Shown: piece after piece, positions 48,136-57,301 of the stretch
Layout: every line of letters begins with the position of its first letter
Position numbering within the stretch: the stretch's first letter is position 1
Assembly (NCBI RefSeq): GCF_003264935.1
Contig: NZ_QLOE01000003.1
Coordinates: 62,001-126,000 of the forward strand
Source of the DNA: Methanothermobacter tenebrarum
GTDB taxonomy: Archaea; Methanobacteriota; Methanobacteria; Methanobacteriales; DSM-23052
Reading direction: 5' to 3'
Length of the DNA: 64,000 nucleotides
Position numbers and translations under genes: made by a program
The notes under the pieces: model-generated
Databases searched by the model: none
Told to the model about the DNA's origin: nothing
What the model saw: only the letters and a program-made list of their open reading frames with translations

Positions 48136-48870
48136 CTATATTCTGTATGGTATGTTTGCTTCGTGTAGTTTTACAGAGGCTGTGAGGAAGATTATGATAG
48201 AGATGATTATGGCGAGTATGTCAATGTTTATGGGATATGCATGGGTTCCTTGCATTGAATATCTTATAATATCCATGGTGTAGGTTAGTGGCGAGAATAG
48301 GGCTATGTAGCTTCCCCAGCCCATCCTTTCTATTGGTATGAATATGCCACTTATAAATACTAGGGGGAATTTGATTAAAGATGATAACATCATGATATTA
48401 GATGGAAGATTTGTTCTTGGGGTTGATAATAGCGTTCCAAGCGCTGAAAAACATATAGAAGCCAATATTATCCCCAAGATTAAAGTTAGCGGATCCATGA
48501 TTGTTACATTCGTGGCTAATGCTAATATTATGGGTATGATGGTTATCATGAAACTGAAGCAAATAGATGCTAATAAGTCGCCGAATATTAACGCGTAGAT
48601 TGAAATTGGGGATGCTATGAGTCTTTCTAATGTGTTCATTTGGGCTTCCCAGGGCATTATTACTGGGGATACTGATGTTGCGGTGAAAAATACTGTCATG
48701 GCTGTAAGTCCACTTATAAGGAAACTCCAAGGTAACTGTTTACCCCCAGTTATAAAGGCCAAGAAAAAGAATACTGGTATGAGAACGCCGAATATTATAA
48801 CTGGCCCTTTCAGATAATATATGAGGATGTTCTTTTTTGTTATGGTCAGCGCACGGTTTAATTGGCCCAA
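48136..48870 (-). CDS. ABC-2 type transporter permease
   Basis: 244 aa with six hydrophobic segments, of the DrrB/NodJ exporter type (VSPVIMPWEAQMNTLERLIASPIS, SGIFIPIERMGWGSYIALFSPLTYTMDIIRY). It forms an exporter with the ATPase encoded immediately upstream. The start is TTG 48870 with AGGGA ahead of it, one base after the ATPase stop. Substrate unknown. Confidence 0.88.
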   Translation of the reverse strand: MGQLNRALTITKKNILIYYLKGPVIIFGVLIPVFFFLAFITGGKQLPWSFLISGLTAMTVFFTATSVSPVIMPWEAQMNTLERLIASPISIYALIFGDLLASICFSFMITIIPIILALATNVTIMDPLTLILGIILASICFSALGTLLSTPRTNLPSNIMMLSSLIKFPLVFISGIFIPIERMGWGSYIALFSPLTYTMDIIRYSMQGTHAYPINIDILAIIISIIIFLTASVKLHEANIPYRI

Positions 48871-48871
48871 T

Positions 48872-49783
48872 CTATTTCCCTTCTATTATTTTTATGAAGA
48901 CCTCTTCTAGTGAGGGTGTGAGAGTATTTAATGATTTTATCTGGAGATTATTTTCCATTGCAAATTTACCTATCTTCCATATAGTATCAGTCATGTCTTC
49001 AGATTCTATTATGAAACTTTTATCTTTTCTACGGATTATGCTGACAAACTTTTTTAGTTTTTCAAGGTCGGGTTTTTCTTCGAATATTACCTCAATCTCT
49101 TTCATTTCTTCTGTTATCTCCTTAAGGAATCTTGGTTTGTCTATTGCCGCGATTTTTCCCTTGTTTATTATGGCTATCCTGTCGCAGAGTTTTTCGGCCT
49201 CCCACATGTTATGGGTTGTCAGGAAGATTGTTTTACCTTCCTCTTTTATCTTTTTAAGTTTCTCTATTATTTTTATGCTGCTTTGAACATCAAGGCCGCT
49301 TGTGGGCTCGTCAAGAAATAAAATTAGAGGGTTGTGTAGAAGTGCCATGCAGAGTATTAGCCGCTGTTTCATCCCCTTAGAATAGCCTTTAACCTTGTAG
49401 TTTCTTCTATTGTAAATGTCGAAATCTTCTAGGAGTTCTTTTGAGCGTCTGGTAGCCTTTTCCTTGGGCATGTCATAGAGTCCGGCGGTGAGCATCATAT
49501 TTTCCCAGCCTGTGATATCTATGTATGCGTTGGAGGTTTCTGGGACAACTCCTATCTTTTCTTTAACTTTTATAGGATCTTTTATCATATCATGGCCTAG
49601 GATGTTTATCTGGCCATTATCTGGTTTTATTATGCCTGTTAACATCCTTACGGTGGTGGTTTTACCGGCTCCGTTGGGTCCGAGGAACCCGAATATTTCA
49701 CCTTCTTTGACGTTGAAGCTTATATTGTCTACTGCTTGGATGTCCCCGAACTTTTTGCTGAGACCTTTAACTTCTATTACCAT
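48872..49783 (-). CDS. ABC transporter ATP-binding protein
   Basis: 303 aa of the drug-exporter (DrrA/CcmA) type. Walker A GPNGAGKTT, signature GYSKGMKQR, Walker B ILFLDEPTSGLD and switch His in TTHNMWEAE are all intact. A C-terminal extension (about 215-303) ends TLTPSLEEVFIKIIEGK, typical of this class. Pairs with the following permease. Confidence 0.93.
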   Translation of the reverse strand: MVIEVKGLSKKFGDIQAVDNISFNVKEGEIFGFLGPNGAGKTTTVRMLTGIIKPDNGQINILGHDMIKDPIKVKEKIGVVPETSNAYIDITGWENMMLTAGLYDMPKEKATRRSKELLEDFDIYNRRNYKVKGYSKGMKQRLILCMALLHNPLILFLDEPTSGLDVQSSIKIIEKLKKIKEEGKTIFLTTHNMWEAEKLCDRIAIINKGKIAAIDKPRFLKEITEEMKEIEVIFEEKPDLEKLKKFVSIIRRKDKSFIIESEDMTDTIWKIGKFAMENNLQIKSLNTLTPSLEEVFIKIIEGK

Positions 49784-49787
49784 AATC

Positions 49788-50546
49788 TTATCCTTTTAAT
49801 TGTTTGAAGATGGCATTTAGCTTGTTCTTGTAAATGGATTTTATTTCAGCCTCACTTTCACCTAGAGGTTTTACTGGTATAAGGTCTAGGATTTCATCTC
49901 TTTTGAGTTGGGAATGATAAAGGACGTCAACTGCTCCTTTCACCATCTTTTCTATGGCCTTTTTAGCCTCATCAGTATCCATTCCAAAGGATTTGGCTAA
50001 CTTTTCAAGTTCTATGAGTTGGAACCAGAAATAGGTGGGGCCCATTGCTGTTATAACAGCGTATGCTTCGAGTTTATCCTCGTCGACTTCTGGGAATTCT
50101 CCGAGGGGCTCTAAGATTTCTAGTAGTTTCTCTTTTTCTTTTCTTTTTATACTCTTGGAGAATGTGATTGGATTGTATCCTTTGTTGATTATGGAGGGCG
50201 CGTTTGGTATTATACGCGCTACTTTCTGGGATCCTGTCTGGTCGCGTATTTGTTTAATGGTCACTTTAGGAGCGAGTGACACTATTATGGAATCGTCTTT
50301 TAAGGATCCTTTTATCTCTTGGAGGACGGATCTTATAATGGGAGGATGAACAGCTAAGAATATTATGTCCGCATCTGCTGCTTTCCTATTATCTGTTCCA
50401 GTACTTATCGGGAACCTTTCCAGTCTCTTCAAGGCCTTTTCATCTTTGTCATAGACTGATATACTCTCTGGTAGACTGTCAGCCCTTTTAAGCCCATCTA
50501 GGATTATTCTTACAATCCTTCCTCCTCCAATGAATGCGATCTTCAT
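49788..50546 (-). CDS. pyrroline-5-carboxylate reductase-like NADP-binding protein
   Basis: 252 aa with the ProC fold: KIAFIGGGRIVRIILDGL, DADIIFLAVHPPIIRSVLQEI, VARIIPNAPSIINKGYNPIT and a helical C-terminal domain with GAVDVLYHS. It lacks some typical ProC catalytic phrases (SPAYVF replaced by TYFWFQ), so it may reduce something other than P5C. It sits between a zinc-ribbon gene and an ABC exporter, unusual for proline synthesis. Confidence 0.75.
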   Translation of the reverse strand: MKIAFIGGGRIVRIILDGLKRADSLPESISVYDKDEKALKRLERFPISTGTDNRKAADADIIFLAVHPPIIRSVLQEIKGSLKDDSIIVSLAPKVTIKQIRDQTGSQKVARIIPNAPSIINKGYNPITFSKSIKRKEKEKLLEILEPLGEFPEVDEDKLEAYAVITAMGPTYFWFQLIELEKLAKSFGMDTDEAKKAIEKMVKGAVDVLYHSQLKRDEILDLIPVKPLGESEAEIKSIYKNKLNAIFKQLKG

Positions 50547-50548
50547 AT

Positions 50549-50743
50549 TTATCGGCCCAATTTCTTTTGACAATCATAGCAGTATTCTGTGTCCCTGTTT
50601 GTCCTGAACACTTTCCCGCATCCTTTACATACCACTTTTTTTAGGGTTGAAGCTTTCTTTTCCAAGATTCCTGTCATGCATGCGCAGCCGCCAGTTGTCA
50701 TGGCTTTGATTTTGGCTTCGAAACCTTTCTCTTCTTTTGCCAT
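50549..50743 (-). CDS. small zinc-ribbon protein
   Basis: 64 aa with TGGCACMTG near residue 20 and a zinc-ribbon CKGCGK...CYDCQK at the C-terminus. GGTGGTGAT precedes the ATG at 50743. Encoded between the thioredoxin-like and ProC-like genes. Function unknown; the extra CAC pair next to the ribbon suggests metal handling. Confidence 0.75.
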   Translation of the reverse strand: MAKEEKGFEAKIKAMTTGGCACMTGILEKKASTLKKVVCKGCGKVFRTNRDTEYCYDCQKKLGR

Positions 50744-50757
50744 TAATATCACCACCA

Positions 50758-50988
50758 TTAGGATAGGAGGTTTTTTATCTCCTCTTTTGACGCTATTCTA
50801 CCCATGACTTTAATTTCACCATCTATTGCGAGCGCTGGGAGGGCTGTTATACCAGATTCTAATATCGCGTCAATGTCGTCTATTTTTTCGATTTCTGCTT
50901 CGATTCCAAGCTCTTTTACAGCTTCTTTGGTGTTTTTTTCAAGTATTTCACAGTTTGCGCATCCAACTCCATAAATTCTTAATTTCAT
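50758..50988 (-). CDS. small thioredoxin-like redox protein
   Basis: 76 aa with active site Cys10-Ala-Asn-Cys13 (VGCANCEIL), the fold ending ALPALAIDGEIKVMGRIAS. Archaeal single-domain redox-active disulfide proteins of this kind are common beside permeases of the ArsP/DUF318 group, as here (14 bp). It may reduce or deliver the substrate of the permease. Confidence 0.9.
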   Translation of the reverse strand: MKLRIYGVGCANCEILEKNTKEAVKELGIEAEIEKIDDIDAILESGITALPALAIDGEIKVMGRIASKEEIKNLLS

Positions 50989-51001
50989 CTCTTATTCACC
51001 T

Positions 51002-51988
51002 CTATAATATGAAATTGAATATGTAACCAGTTATTGTTATGGAAATTGCAAGTATTGCTATGAATAGAGCGAGTAGTCTTGGTTTCATAACCTTCCTTAA
51101 TATTATCATCTCTGGGAGTGAAAGTGCAGTTATTGACATCATAAGTGCTAGTGCTGTTCCAATGGCCATGCCTTTTTCGATGAGGGCTGATATTAATGGT
51201 ATGGTTCCTGCTGCATTTGAATATAATGGTACTCCTATTAGAACGGCTACAGGGACCGCTAGGAAGTTTTCTTGACCGGCATATTTTATGAGGAAGTCTT
51301 GTGGCACGTATCCGTGGATCCATGCGCCTATAGCGATTGCTATGATAATATAGAGTGTTACTCTTCGTAGTATGTCTTTTGTTTCGTTTTTTGCTATGAT
51401 GTATCTTTCCTTCAAAGTGGGGTCTGGTGTTTCAATGTTTGGATTTCCAAGTTTCTTCAGCTTTTCGAGCGTTTCATAGACATAATCTTCGAGTTGGTTT
51501 TCTAATCTTAATTCTCCTATTATTATGCCGCCGATTATGGCTATTATCAAACCTGATATTATGTATATGGCTGTTATTTCCCAGCCGAATAAACCTAGGA
51601 GGAGTATTATTGCTATTTCGTTTATTAGGGGTGATGATATGAGGAATGAGAATGTTGCGCCGAGTGGTACTCCTGCTTCGACGAACCCGATGAATAGTGG
51701 TACTGCTGAGCATGAACAGAATGGTGTTATTATTCCTACAAGGGCTGCTGCTATATTCCCTGTATATTTATGCCTCTTTTCCAAGGTTTCTTTAACCTTA
51801 TGTGGTGGTATATATGTTCTGATAAATGATATGGCGAATATTAGGACTGTGAGGAGTATGAGTATTTTTGTCGTGTCATAGATAAAGAAGTTCACAGCAC
51901 TTCCAAGGTGTGATGAAGGTTCAAGTCCGAGGAGATTGTATGTTATGTAATCGGCGAGTTCTTGCAGCACCACAAAAAATACCTCCAT
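51002..51988 (-). CDS. ArsP-like permease (SO_0444/DUF318 family)
   Basis: About 328 aa, eight or more membrane segments. The diagnostic TPFCSCSAVPLFIGFVEAGVPLG with its Cys-Ser-Cys is present, then SSPLINEIA and GVPLYSNAAGT. Members export trivalent organoarsenicals or related metal species; the substrate here is inferred only. ATG 51988 is preferred to TTG 52000. There is no ribosome site, and a TATA-like ATATATAT lies about 20 bp upstream, so the message may be leaderless. First gene of the redox/permease run. Confidence 0.87.
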   Translation of the reverse strand: MEVFFVVLQELADYITYNLLGLEPSSHLGSAVNFFIYDTTKILILLTVLIFAISFIRTYIPPHKVKETLEKRHKYTGNIAAALVGIITPFCSCSAVPLFIGFVEAGVPLGATFSFLISSPLINEIAIILLLGLFGWEITAIYIISGLIIAIIGGIIIGELRLENQLEDYVYETLEKLKKLGNPNIETPDPTLKERYIIAKNETKDILRRVTLYIIIAIAIGAWIHGYVPQDFLIKYAGQENFLAVPVAVLIGVPLYSNAAGTIPLISALIEKGMAIGTALALMMSITALSLPEMIILRKVMKPRLLALFIAILAISITITGYIFNFIL

Positions 51989-52020
51989 TAATATATTCAA
52001 ATTTATTGATATATATGTGT

Positions 52021-52056
52021 GGTATAAAACTTACTATATTATAGTATATAAAACTT
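52021..52056 (-). promoter_or_regulatory. palindrome and direct repeats upstream of the permease
   Basis: TACTATA-T-TATAGTA (52032-52046) is a perfect 7-bp inverted repeat. It is flanked by two copies of TATAAAACTTA (about 52023-52033 and 52047-52057). It lies within 60 bp of the permease start. Size and symmetry fit an ArsR-family operator. Confidence 0.5.
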
Positions 52057-52102
52057 ATCCCCTAACTGGAAGATTAATTTTTTTACAGTGGAAGTATGGT
52101 TT

Positions 52103-52999
52103 TTATAGGAGTTTGGCCTTGTCATAAAGGTTTTTTAGTGTTACCATGTCTACGCTTGTATAGATTTGTGTTGTTGACAGGTTGGAGTGTCCGAGGAGTT
52201 GTTGTATGGCTCTTATGTCAACACCGTTTTTTAGGAGGTGTGTTGCGAATGAATGTCTTAGTATGTGCGGTGTCACTTTTTTCTTGATCCCTGCCTTTTT
52301 CGCATAATTTTTTATGGTTATCTGGACATAGCGTGCTGTTAGTGGTTTGCCGAAGCGGTTTATGAATAGGTATTCGCTTTCATGGATTCTCTCATTGAGG
52401 TAGTCTTTGATTAGTTTTTTTGTTTTTTGGTCGAATAGTACTATGCGGTCTTTGTTACCTTTACCCCTTATGCGTATTGTCCTATCTTTAAGGTCTATGT
52501 CATTTACTTTGAGGGATACAAGTTCCGAGACTCTTAATCCTGAAGAATAAAGTAGTGAGAGTATGAGTTTGTCTCGTGTTTTTGTAAATTTTTGCTGTTT
52601 TGAGTCGCTTATGGCCTGCACAGCATCTATTAGTTTTTTCACTTCATCTTCGTTCAGTGATTTTGGGAGTGATTTTGCCCTTTTTGGGGTTTTAATATCT
52701 TTTAGGTGCTCCATTTTGTGGAATTCGAAGAATTTTTTAACAACTATAGTTACAAGGTATATGTAATTTTGGGATACTTTTTTCTCCCTTTTCAGATATC
52801 TTATATATTTCTTGAATGATCTTAGAATGTTTTTATCCGACCCTTCTTCAATTAAGAACCTGTAAAAATTGTCTATGATGGATTTATAAGTTTTTATGGT
52901 GTTTGGGGAATAATTTCTAATTTCTAGGTCGATTAGATAGTCTTCTATCATTTCAGGGAAGTCTTTGAGGATATTTTGTGGGCCACTTCTAGTTTCCAT
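52103..52999 (-). CDS. xerA: tyrosine recombinase XerA
   Basis: 298 aa site-specific recombinase: N-terminal SAM-like core-binding domain ([23 protein letters not shown]), catalytic domain with Arg in [12 protein letters not shown]-x2-R in [10 protein letters not shown], His in [11 protein letters not shown] and nucleophile Tyr in IYTS. The archaeal form resolves chromosome dimers at dif. ATG 52999 has GGGGAAC upstream. No phage genes are nearby, so it is a housekeeping recombinase. Confidence 0.92.
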   Translation of the reverse strand: METRSGPQNILKDFPEMIEDYLIDLEIRNYSPNTIKTYKSIIDNFYRFLIEEGSDKNILRSFKKYIRYLKREKKVSQNYIYLVTIVVKKFFEFHKMEHLKDIKTPKRAKSLPKSLNEDEVKKLIDAVQAISDSKQQKFTKTRDKLILSLLYSSGLRVSELVSLKVNDIDLKDRTIRIRGKGNKDRIVLFDQKTKKLIKDYLNERIHESEYLFINRFGKPLTARYVQITIKNYAKKAGIKKKVTPHILRHSFATHLLKNGVDIRAIQQLLGHSNLSTTQIYTSVDMVTLKNLYDKAKLL

Positions 53000-53039
53000 A
53001 TTCAAGTTCCCCTTTATCTGTGTGGACCCAGTTTAGAAA

Positions 53040-54545
53040 TTACATGTAGCTTCTGTCTATGTTTTCATGGTGTTCTGGGAATTTGCGTATGTGTTGGGAA
53101 CTTGTGAGATCTTTTTGGAGTGCGTTCTCATAGCTTTTGTATTTTTTTATTATCTGTTCTTCTACTGGGATGGCTTTTTTTATGGCGGCTTGTACATGTT
53201 TGCTTGTTATGTATTCGCTTCCTTCCATTACTGCAAGGTCTCCTGCCATTCTCACAACTCCCCCAAGGTCTCTGAGTCTGAGTGTTAATGAATCTTCCAT
53301 GTCGTCAATGACCCTTGCACGTTTCCTTGCTTCCTCTATTATGAGCTCTATTGCGTCTACTTTTGCAGGGGGTATTTTGCCATCTATTTCTATTTCTTGT
53401 GCTACGAATTGTGCTAGTTTTGCCCTGTTCTCTGGGGTGTCTGGCATTGTTGTGTTCATGAGTATCTCATAGCCTTCACCTTGTATCCTTGACCTGAGGG
53501 GTGGTAATATGTATTGTAAGTCTATGATGTTGCATGCACCTATAAATATGAAGTCGCATGGGACATTTTCAACTCTAACGGAGCTCCCGGCACTTTGGGG
53601 GTTTCTTCCGATGATTGGGAATGTCTTGTCTTGCATTGCACTTAATATGTATCTTTGTAGGCTTGCAATGTGGACTATTTCGTCTATGAATAGTACTCCT
53701 TCGTGTGCTTCATGTATTGCTCCTGGTACTACCCTCTCGTAGGGTTGTGATCCAAGGTCTGGGTGTCCCCCGTAGGGGTCGTGTCTCACATCTCCTAGGA
53801 GTTCTGTTTCACTGGCTCCTGTTGCTTGGATGAATGTTTTCCGCTCTAATGGGACTATTACGTTTCTTGGCTTTTCTTCCACCATCTGTCTTCTCTTTTC
53901 TAATGCTCTTTGGTCGAGCACCTTTATTTCGTCTCCGCCCACTCTTTCGTAGATGACTACTTCTTCTACACCATTTATTATCCTTGTTGTTGTAACTCTC
54001 TTTTGGGGGACTTTGAGGTTGTTGGAATTCATCTCGAACATTCCCAGCAAATCCCCGAGGTGTTTTCGTCTAGCGTTGATGTGGGCGAATTTTTCCCCTC
54101 CACACTTGGGGCATATGCTGGTATATGCGCTACTATATTCGCCACAGTGGACGCACTTGAACCCAAGCCTCTCAGCCACAGCATCTGGAGCGCTTTGAGG
54201 GTCTATTAACTCCCCTTCGGCCATTTCCATTTCTAATAGTTCGTTTTCTATCTCTTTCCGGGTTTTAATTTCTACGAATGGTCTTTCGGGTTGTTCTGGG
54301 TTGTGTACGACTATTATCTCCTCAGATGGTTTGGGTAGATGGTATGAGATTGCCTGTGCAAGGAGTGATTTACCTATGCCCGGGGGGCCGACGAGTAATA
54401 GGTTTCTTTTCTGTTTCGCGGCAATTTTAATCATTGGCATTATATTGTCGTGGCCTATAACTCTCTCTAGGGGATCTTCTGGTATTTTTATATCCTCTGT
54501 ACTTTCAATATCATCTAGGGTTTCCTTCCGCATGTCAACATACAT
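53040..54545 (-). CDS. Lon-like AAA+ ATPase with inserted zinc ribbon, no protease domain
   Basis: 501 aa. Walker A GPPGIGKS at residues 53-60, Walker B GVLFIDEI, sensor region PLRSRI and a C-terminal AAA lid are like archaeal LonB. Between them is a zinc ribbon (Cys130, Cys133, Cys144, Cys147) and a long insert. The protein ends shortly after the lid, at a tail of charged residues; the Lon Ser-Lys peptidase and the LonB membrane segments are absent. It lies 10 bp after dnaG. A remodelling ATPase is likely, partner unknown. Confidence 0.82.
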   Translation of the reverse strand: MYVDMRKETLDDIESTEDIKIPEDPLERVIGHDNIMPMIKIAAKQKRNLLLVGPPGIGKSLLAQAISYHLPKPSEEIIVVHNPEQPERPFVEIKTRKEIENELLEMEMAEGELIDPQSAPDAVAERLGFKCVHCGEYSSAYTSICPKCGGEKFAHINARRKHLGDLLGMFEMNSNNLKVPQKRVTTTRIINGVEEVVIYERVGGDEIKVLDQRALEKRRQMVEEKPRNVIVPLERKTFIQATGASETELLGDVRHDPYGGHPDLGSQPYERVVPGAIHEAHEGVLFIDEIVHIASLQRYILSAMQDKTFPIIGRNPQSAGSSVRVENVPCDFIFIGACNIIDLQYILPPLRSRIQGEGYEILMNTTMPDTPENRAKLAQFVAQEIEIDGKIPPAKVDAIELIIEEARKRARVIDDMEDSLTLRLRDLGGVVRMAGDLAVMEGSEYITSKHVQAAIKKAIPVEEQIIKKYKSYENALQKDLTSSQHIRKFPEHHENIDRSYM

Positions 54546-54555
54546 TTTAAATCCT

Positions 54556-55698
54556 TCAATTATTTGTTATTATCTTGATGTTTTGGGGTTTTTTCGCGAC
54601 TTCGCCACTTCTTATGGCTACTAAATATTTTACTCCCTTCTCATATGATATGTCAACTAAACGTTGTGTTACCACACCATCAAATACTATTGCATATGGG
54701 TGGTTGTTGACATTCTTTAATTCGTCGTAAAGGTTTTCGACTCTAACTTCTTTTAGGATGTTAAGGGCGTCATCTAGGATTTCAGCGTTACCTGAGCCTT
54801 CTAGTTCTTCGAGGATGTTTTTTAATAATACCATTTTGTCTTCTGTTTTTTTGCTTTTCGCTGGCATGCCTAGTTCGTGGTAGATTTGTTCTACTGGGAC
54901 CTTGTTTCTGAGGGCGACCATTATTTCGTCTTTTCCGAGTTCTTCTACTTCTTTTCCTTTGGGGGCTCTTGTAACATAGTCTATGTCTGCTACTTGTAGG
55001 AGTTCTTTTAGGATGAGTTCTCCGCCCCTGTCACCATCTACGAAGGCCGTTGCTGTTTTTTTGCGGGTGAGTTCTGCGACAGTCTTGGGTATGTTCACGC
55101 CTTCGACTGCGATTGCATTTTTTATACCATGTTTTAGGAGGTTTAGGACGTCTGATCTTCCTTCCACGACTAGGATTGCATCTGATGTGGCTACATTGGG
55201 GCCTGCGGGCAGTTTCTCCTCACCGTATTCTGTTATTTCATGGACTCTCATGGCCTCTTTGACTTCTTCTATCATCTTGATACTTTCTGGCGCCACTTCT
55301 TCCATCATACTGGCATATATTTCCTTTGCACGTTCAACTACTTTTTTTCTTTTCACTGCTCTTACATCTTCGACCTTTGTAACTTGTATGTAGGCTTCGC
55401 ATGGTCCTACTCTGTTTATGGTTTCTAGTGATGCTGCTAGTATGGCTGTTTCGACTCTGTCTAGGCTTGATGGTATTATTATTTCTCCTTTTGATTTACC
55501 GCCTCTTGATGTTATGTTGACTTTGATTCTTCCTATTCTTCCTGTTTTTTGCAATTCTCTAAGGTCTAGGTCGTTGCTTAGTAATCCTTCTGTTTGTCCG
55601 AATATTGCGCCTACTACGTCTGGTTTTTCAACAATCCCGTTAGCGTTAATTTGAGCGTGAATAAGGTATTTAGTTGTGCTTATTTCCTCTTTTCCCAT
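54556..55698 (-). CDS. dnaG: archaeal DnaG (Toprim RNA-binding/primase-like protein)
   Basis: 380 aa. The Toprim domain has Glu in AILVVEGRSDVLNLLKHG and the DxD-type AFVDGDRGGELI. In archaea DnaG is a stable subunit of the RNA exosome and has weak primase activity. N-terminal KYLIHAQINANGIVEKPDVVGAIFGQTEGLL is the archaeal signature. Upstream of the Lon-like ATPase, downstream of a small Toprim gene. Confidence 0.95.
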   Translation of the reverse strand: MGKEEISTTKYLIHAQINANGIVEKPDVVGAIFGQTEGLLSNDLDLRELQKTGRIGRIKVNITSRGGKSKGEIIIPSSLDRVETAILAASLETINRVGPCEAYIQVTKVEDVRAVKRKKVVERAKEIYASMMEEVAPESIKMIEEVKEAMRVHEITEYGEEKLPAGPNVATSDAILVVEGRSDVLNLLKHGIKNAIAVEGVNIPKTVAELTRKKTATAFVDGDRGGELILKELLQVADIDYVTRAPKGKEVEELGKDEIMVALRNKVPVEQIYHELGMPAKSKKTEDKMVLLKNILEELEGSGNAEILDDALNILKEVRVENLYDELKNVNNHPYAIVFDGVVTQRLVDISYEKGVKYLVAIRSGEVAKKPQNIKIITNN

Positions 55699-55726
55699 AA
55701 TAATCCTCCCATGAGTTTGTTGGTTG

Positions 55727-56152
55727 TTAGTAGATGGAGGTTTGGAAATGGTATGGGGAGATCTCCATCTCTAGTCTTTGTATGTATTTGGGAAGACTTT
55801 GTATGTCTTTTATGTATTTTCTTGTCATCCCCATTATCCTTCTGCGTATCTGTAAATTCGGGTAACAGCCTAGGCTCTCTAATTCTCTCCGGAGTCTCTT
55901 TGCCAGTTGGTTACCCTTCCTATCAAAATCCGTGAGAATTATCACCATTGATGATGATCTGGCAACCGAATCTGCAATTTCGGATAAATTTGATGATGAC
56001 CCTGAAACTTTTACGAATTTGCCATGAATTCCAAGTTCTTGAAGAGCTTCTTCGTCTCTTTTCCCTTCTATCAGAATTGGTATCCCTTGTTTACTGCAAT
56101 ATCTAAGTTCCTCTAGTTCTTCGTTCAAGCGCTGTAATCTTCCCAGTGTCAT
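55727..56152 (-). CDS. UPF0292 small Toprim protein
   Basis: About 141 aa, single Toprim domain: [19 protein letters not shown] with the catalytic Glu and [19 protein letters not shown] with the D-x-D. Related to RNase M5-like and OLD-type Toprim nucleases. ATG 56152 has a weak AAAGGT site; ATG 56173 is in frame but without one. Directly upstream of dnaG (28 bp). Confidence 0.83.
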   Translation of the reverse strand: MTLGRLQRLNEELEELRYCSKQGIPILIEGKRDEEALQELGIHGKFVKVSGSSSNLSEIADSVARSSSMVIILTDFDRKGNQLAKRLRRELESLGCYPNLQIRRRIMGMTRKYIKDIQSLPKYIQRLEMEISPYHFQTSIY

Positions 56153-56331
56153 GTTAAAACCTTTAATAACCATTAGTATCTATATTATATGATATACTAA
56201 TATATAAATCTAAATAAATCTAAAGAATAGGCGAGCGCCAATTCCATAGTGGGACTATAAACTTTAAATATCTCCTCAGTTAATAGAGAAAATTAAGGAA
56301 AAGGTAATAAAATTTTTTGGAGGAAAATAAG

Positions 56332-56622
56332 GTGGCGAAAGGGCTTATTAGGATCGTGTTGGACATACTAAAACCCCATGATCCTATAATCCCATATTAT
56401 GCAATATATTTGAGCAAGCTTAAGGGTGTTGAGGGCGTTAATATAACCCTTATGGAAATTGACAAGGAAACAGAGAACATTAAGGTAACCATACAAGGAA
56501 ACGACCTAGATTTTGAGGAGATAACAGAGGCCATTGAAAAGTATGGTGGATCAATACACAGTGTAGATGAGGTCGTGGCTGGTAAAGTCATGGTGGAAGA
56601 GGTTACAACACCACAGGATTGA
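56332..56622 (+). CDS. DUF211 family protein
   Basis: 96 aa, ferredoxin-like fold, known as a calcium-binding oligomer from a M. thermautotrophicus homologue but of unknown function: VAKGLIRIVLDILKPHDP and VEGVNITLMEIDKETENIKVTIQG. The GTG at 56332 has GGAGG 8 bp ahead; the upstream TTG at 56317 overlaps that site. Followed 4 bp later by the RraA-like gene. Confidence 0.87.
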   Translation: MAKGLIRIVLDILKPHDPIIPYYAIYLSKLKGVEGVNITLMEIDKETENIKVTIQGNDLDFEEITEAIEKYGGSIHSVDEVVAGKVMVEEVTTPQD

Positions 56623-56626
56623 TCTT

Positions 56627-57280
56627 ATGAAGATAGAGGGTAAAATATCACCTAGGAAACTTCTTGAAAATTTTACTGGTGAAAAAGCTCCCTTTTTTAG
56701 ATTTTCAACACCCCAAATTTCTGATGCTCTCCATAAGATTTCTGGTTATAATGGTGCTATACATTCCTTGAGACCATTGAATAAGAGGAAAATCTTCGGA
56801 CCTATAGTAACGGCGAAGACGAAAGATTATGATTGGGGGACGTCAGTTAAAGCCATTGATTGTGCAAGTGAATCAGATGTTATATTTATAATGGCCGAAG
56901 GGGATGATAATGCAGTGTGGGGTGAATTAACATCTAAAACCGCTAAGAAAAAAAAGATTGCTGGTACTATCATATATGGGGCTTGTAGGGACCTTGATGC
57001 TATTGGCAAATTGGATTTTCCTGTTTTTTCGAAGAAGGTTGTACCAAATGCGGGAAAACCTCTGGCCTTGGGTGAAGTGAATATTGAATTGGAATGTGAA
57101 GGTGTGAAGGTCAGGCCTGGGGATTATGTTTTTGGTGATGATTCTGGTATAGTGATAGTCCCCCGAGAACTCCTAGATATTGTAATGGAAGAGGCTTTAA
57201 GGATAAAGGATAAGGAATCTGATATAAGAAGGCAAATAGAGGATGGTATCCCACTTTCAAGGATTCTTGGTTTAAAATAA
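56627..57280 (+). CDS. RraA-like / demethylmenaquinone methyltransferase-fold protein
   Basis: 217 aa with the RraA fold: TPQISDALHKISGYNGAIHSLRPLN, GTIIYGACRDLDAI, FPVFSKKVVPNAGKPL and GDYVFGDDSGIVIVP. Members are aldolases/decarboxylases or RNase E regulators. As no RNase E exists in methanogens an aldolase-type activity is more likely. The ATG follows the DUF211 stop by 4 bp. Confidence 0.85.
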   Translation: MKIEGKISPRKLLENFTGEKAPFFRFSTPQISDALHKISGYNGAIHSLRPLNKRKIFGPIVTAKTKDYDWGTSVKAIDCASESDVIFIMAEGDDNAVWGELTSKTAKKKKIAGTIIYGACRDLDAIGKLDFPVFSKKVVPNAGKPLALGEVNIELECEGVKVRPGDYVFGDDSGIVIVPRELLDIVMEEALRIKDKESDIRRQIEDGIPLSRILGLK

Positions 57281-57301
57281 CCCTCATGGGAAGTTTAGAG
57301 G

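Noticed and set aside
52103-52999. Integrase suggesting a prophage or genomic island
   Set aside because: Sequence fits housekeeping XerA; neighbours are core genes, no att repeats or phage genes.
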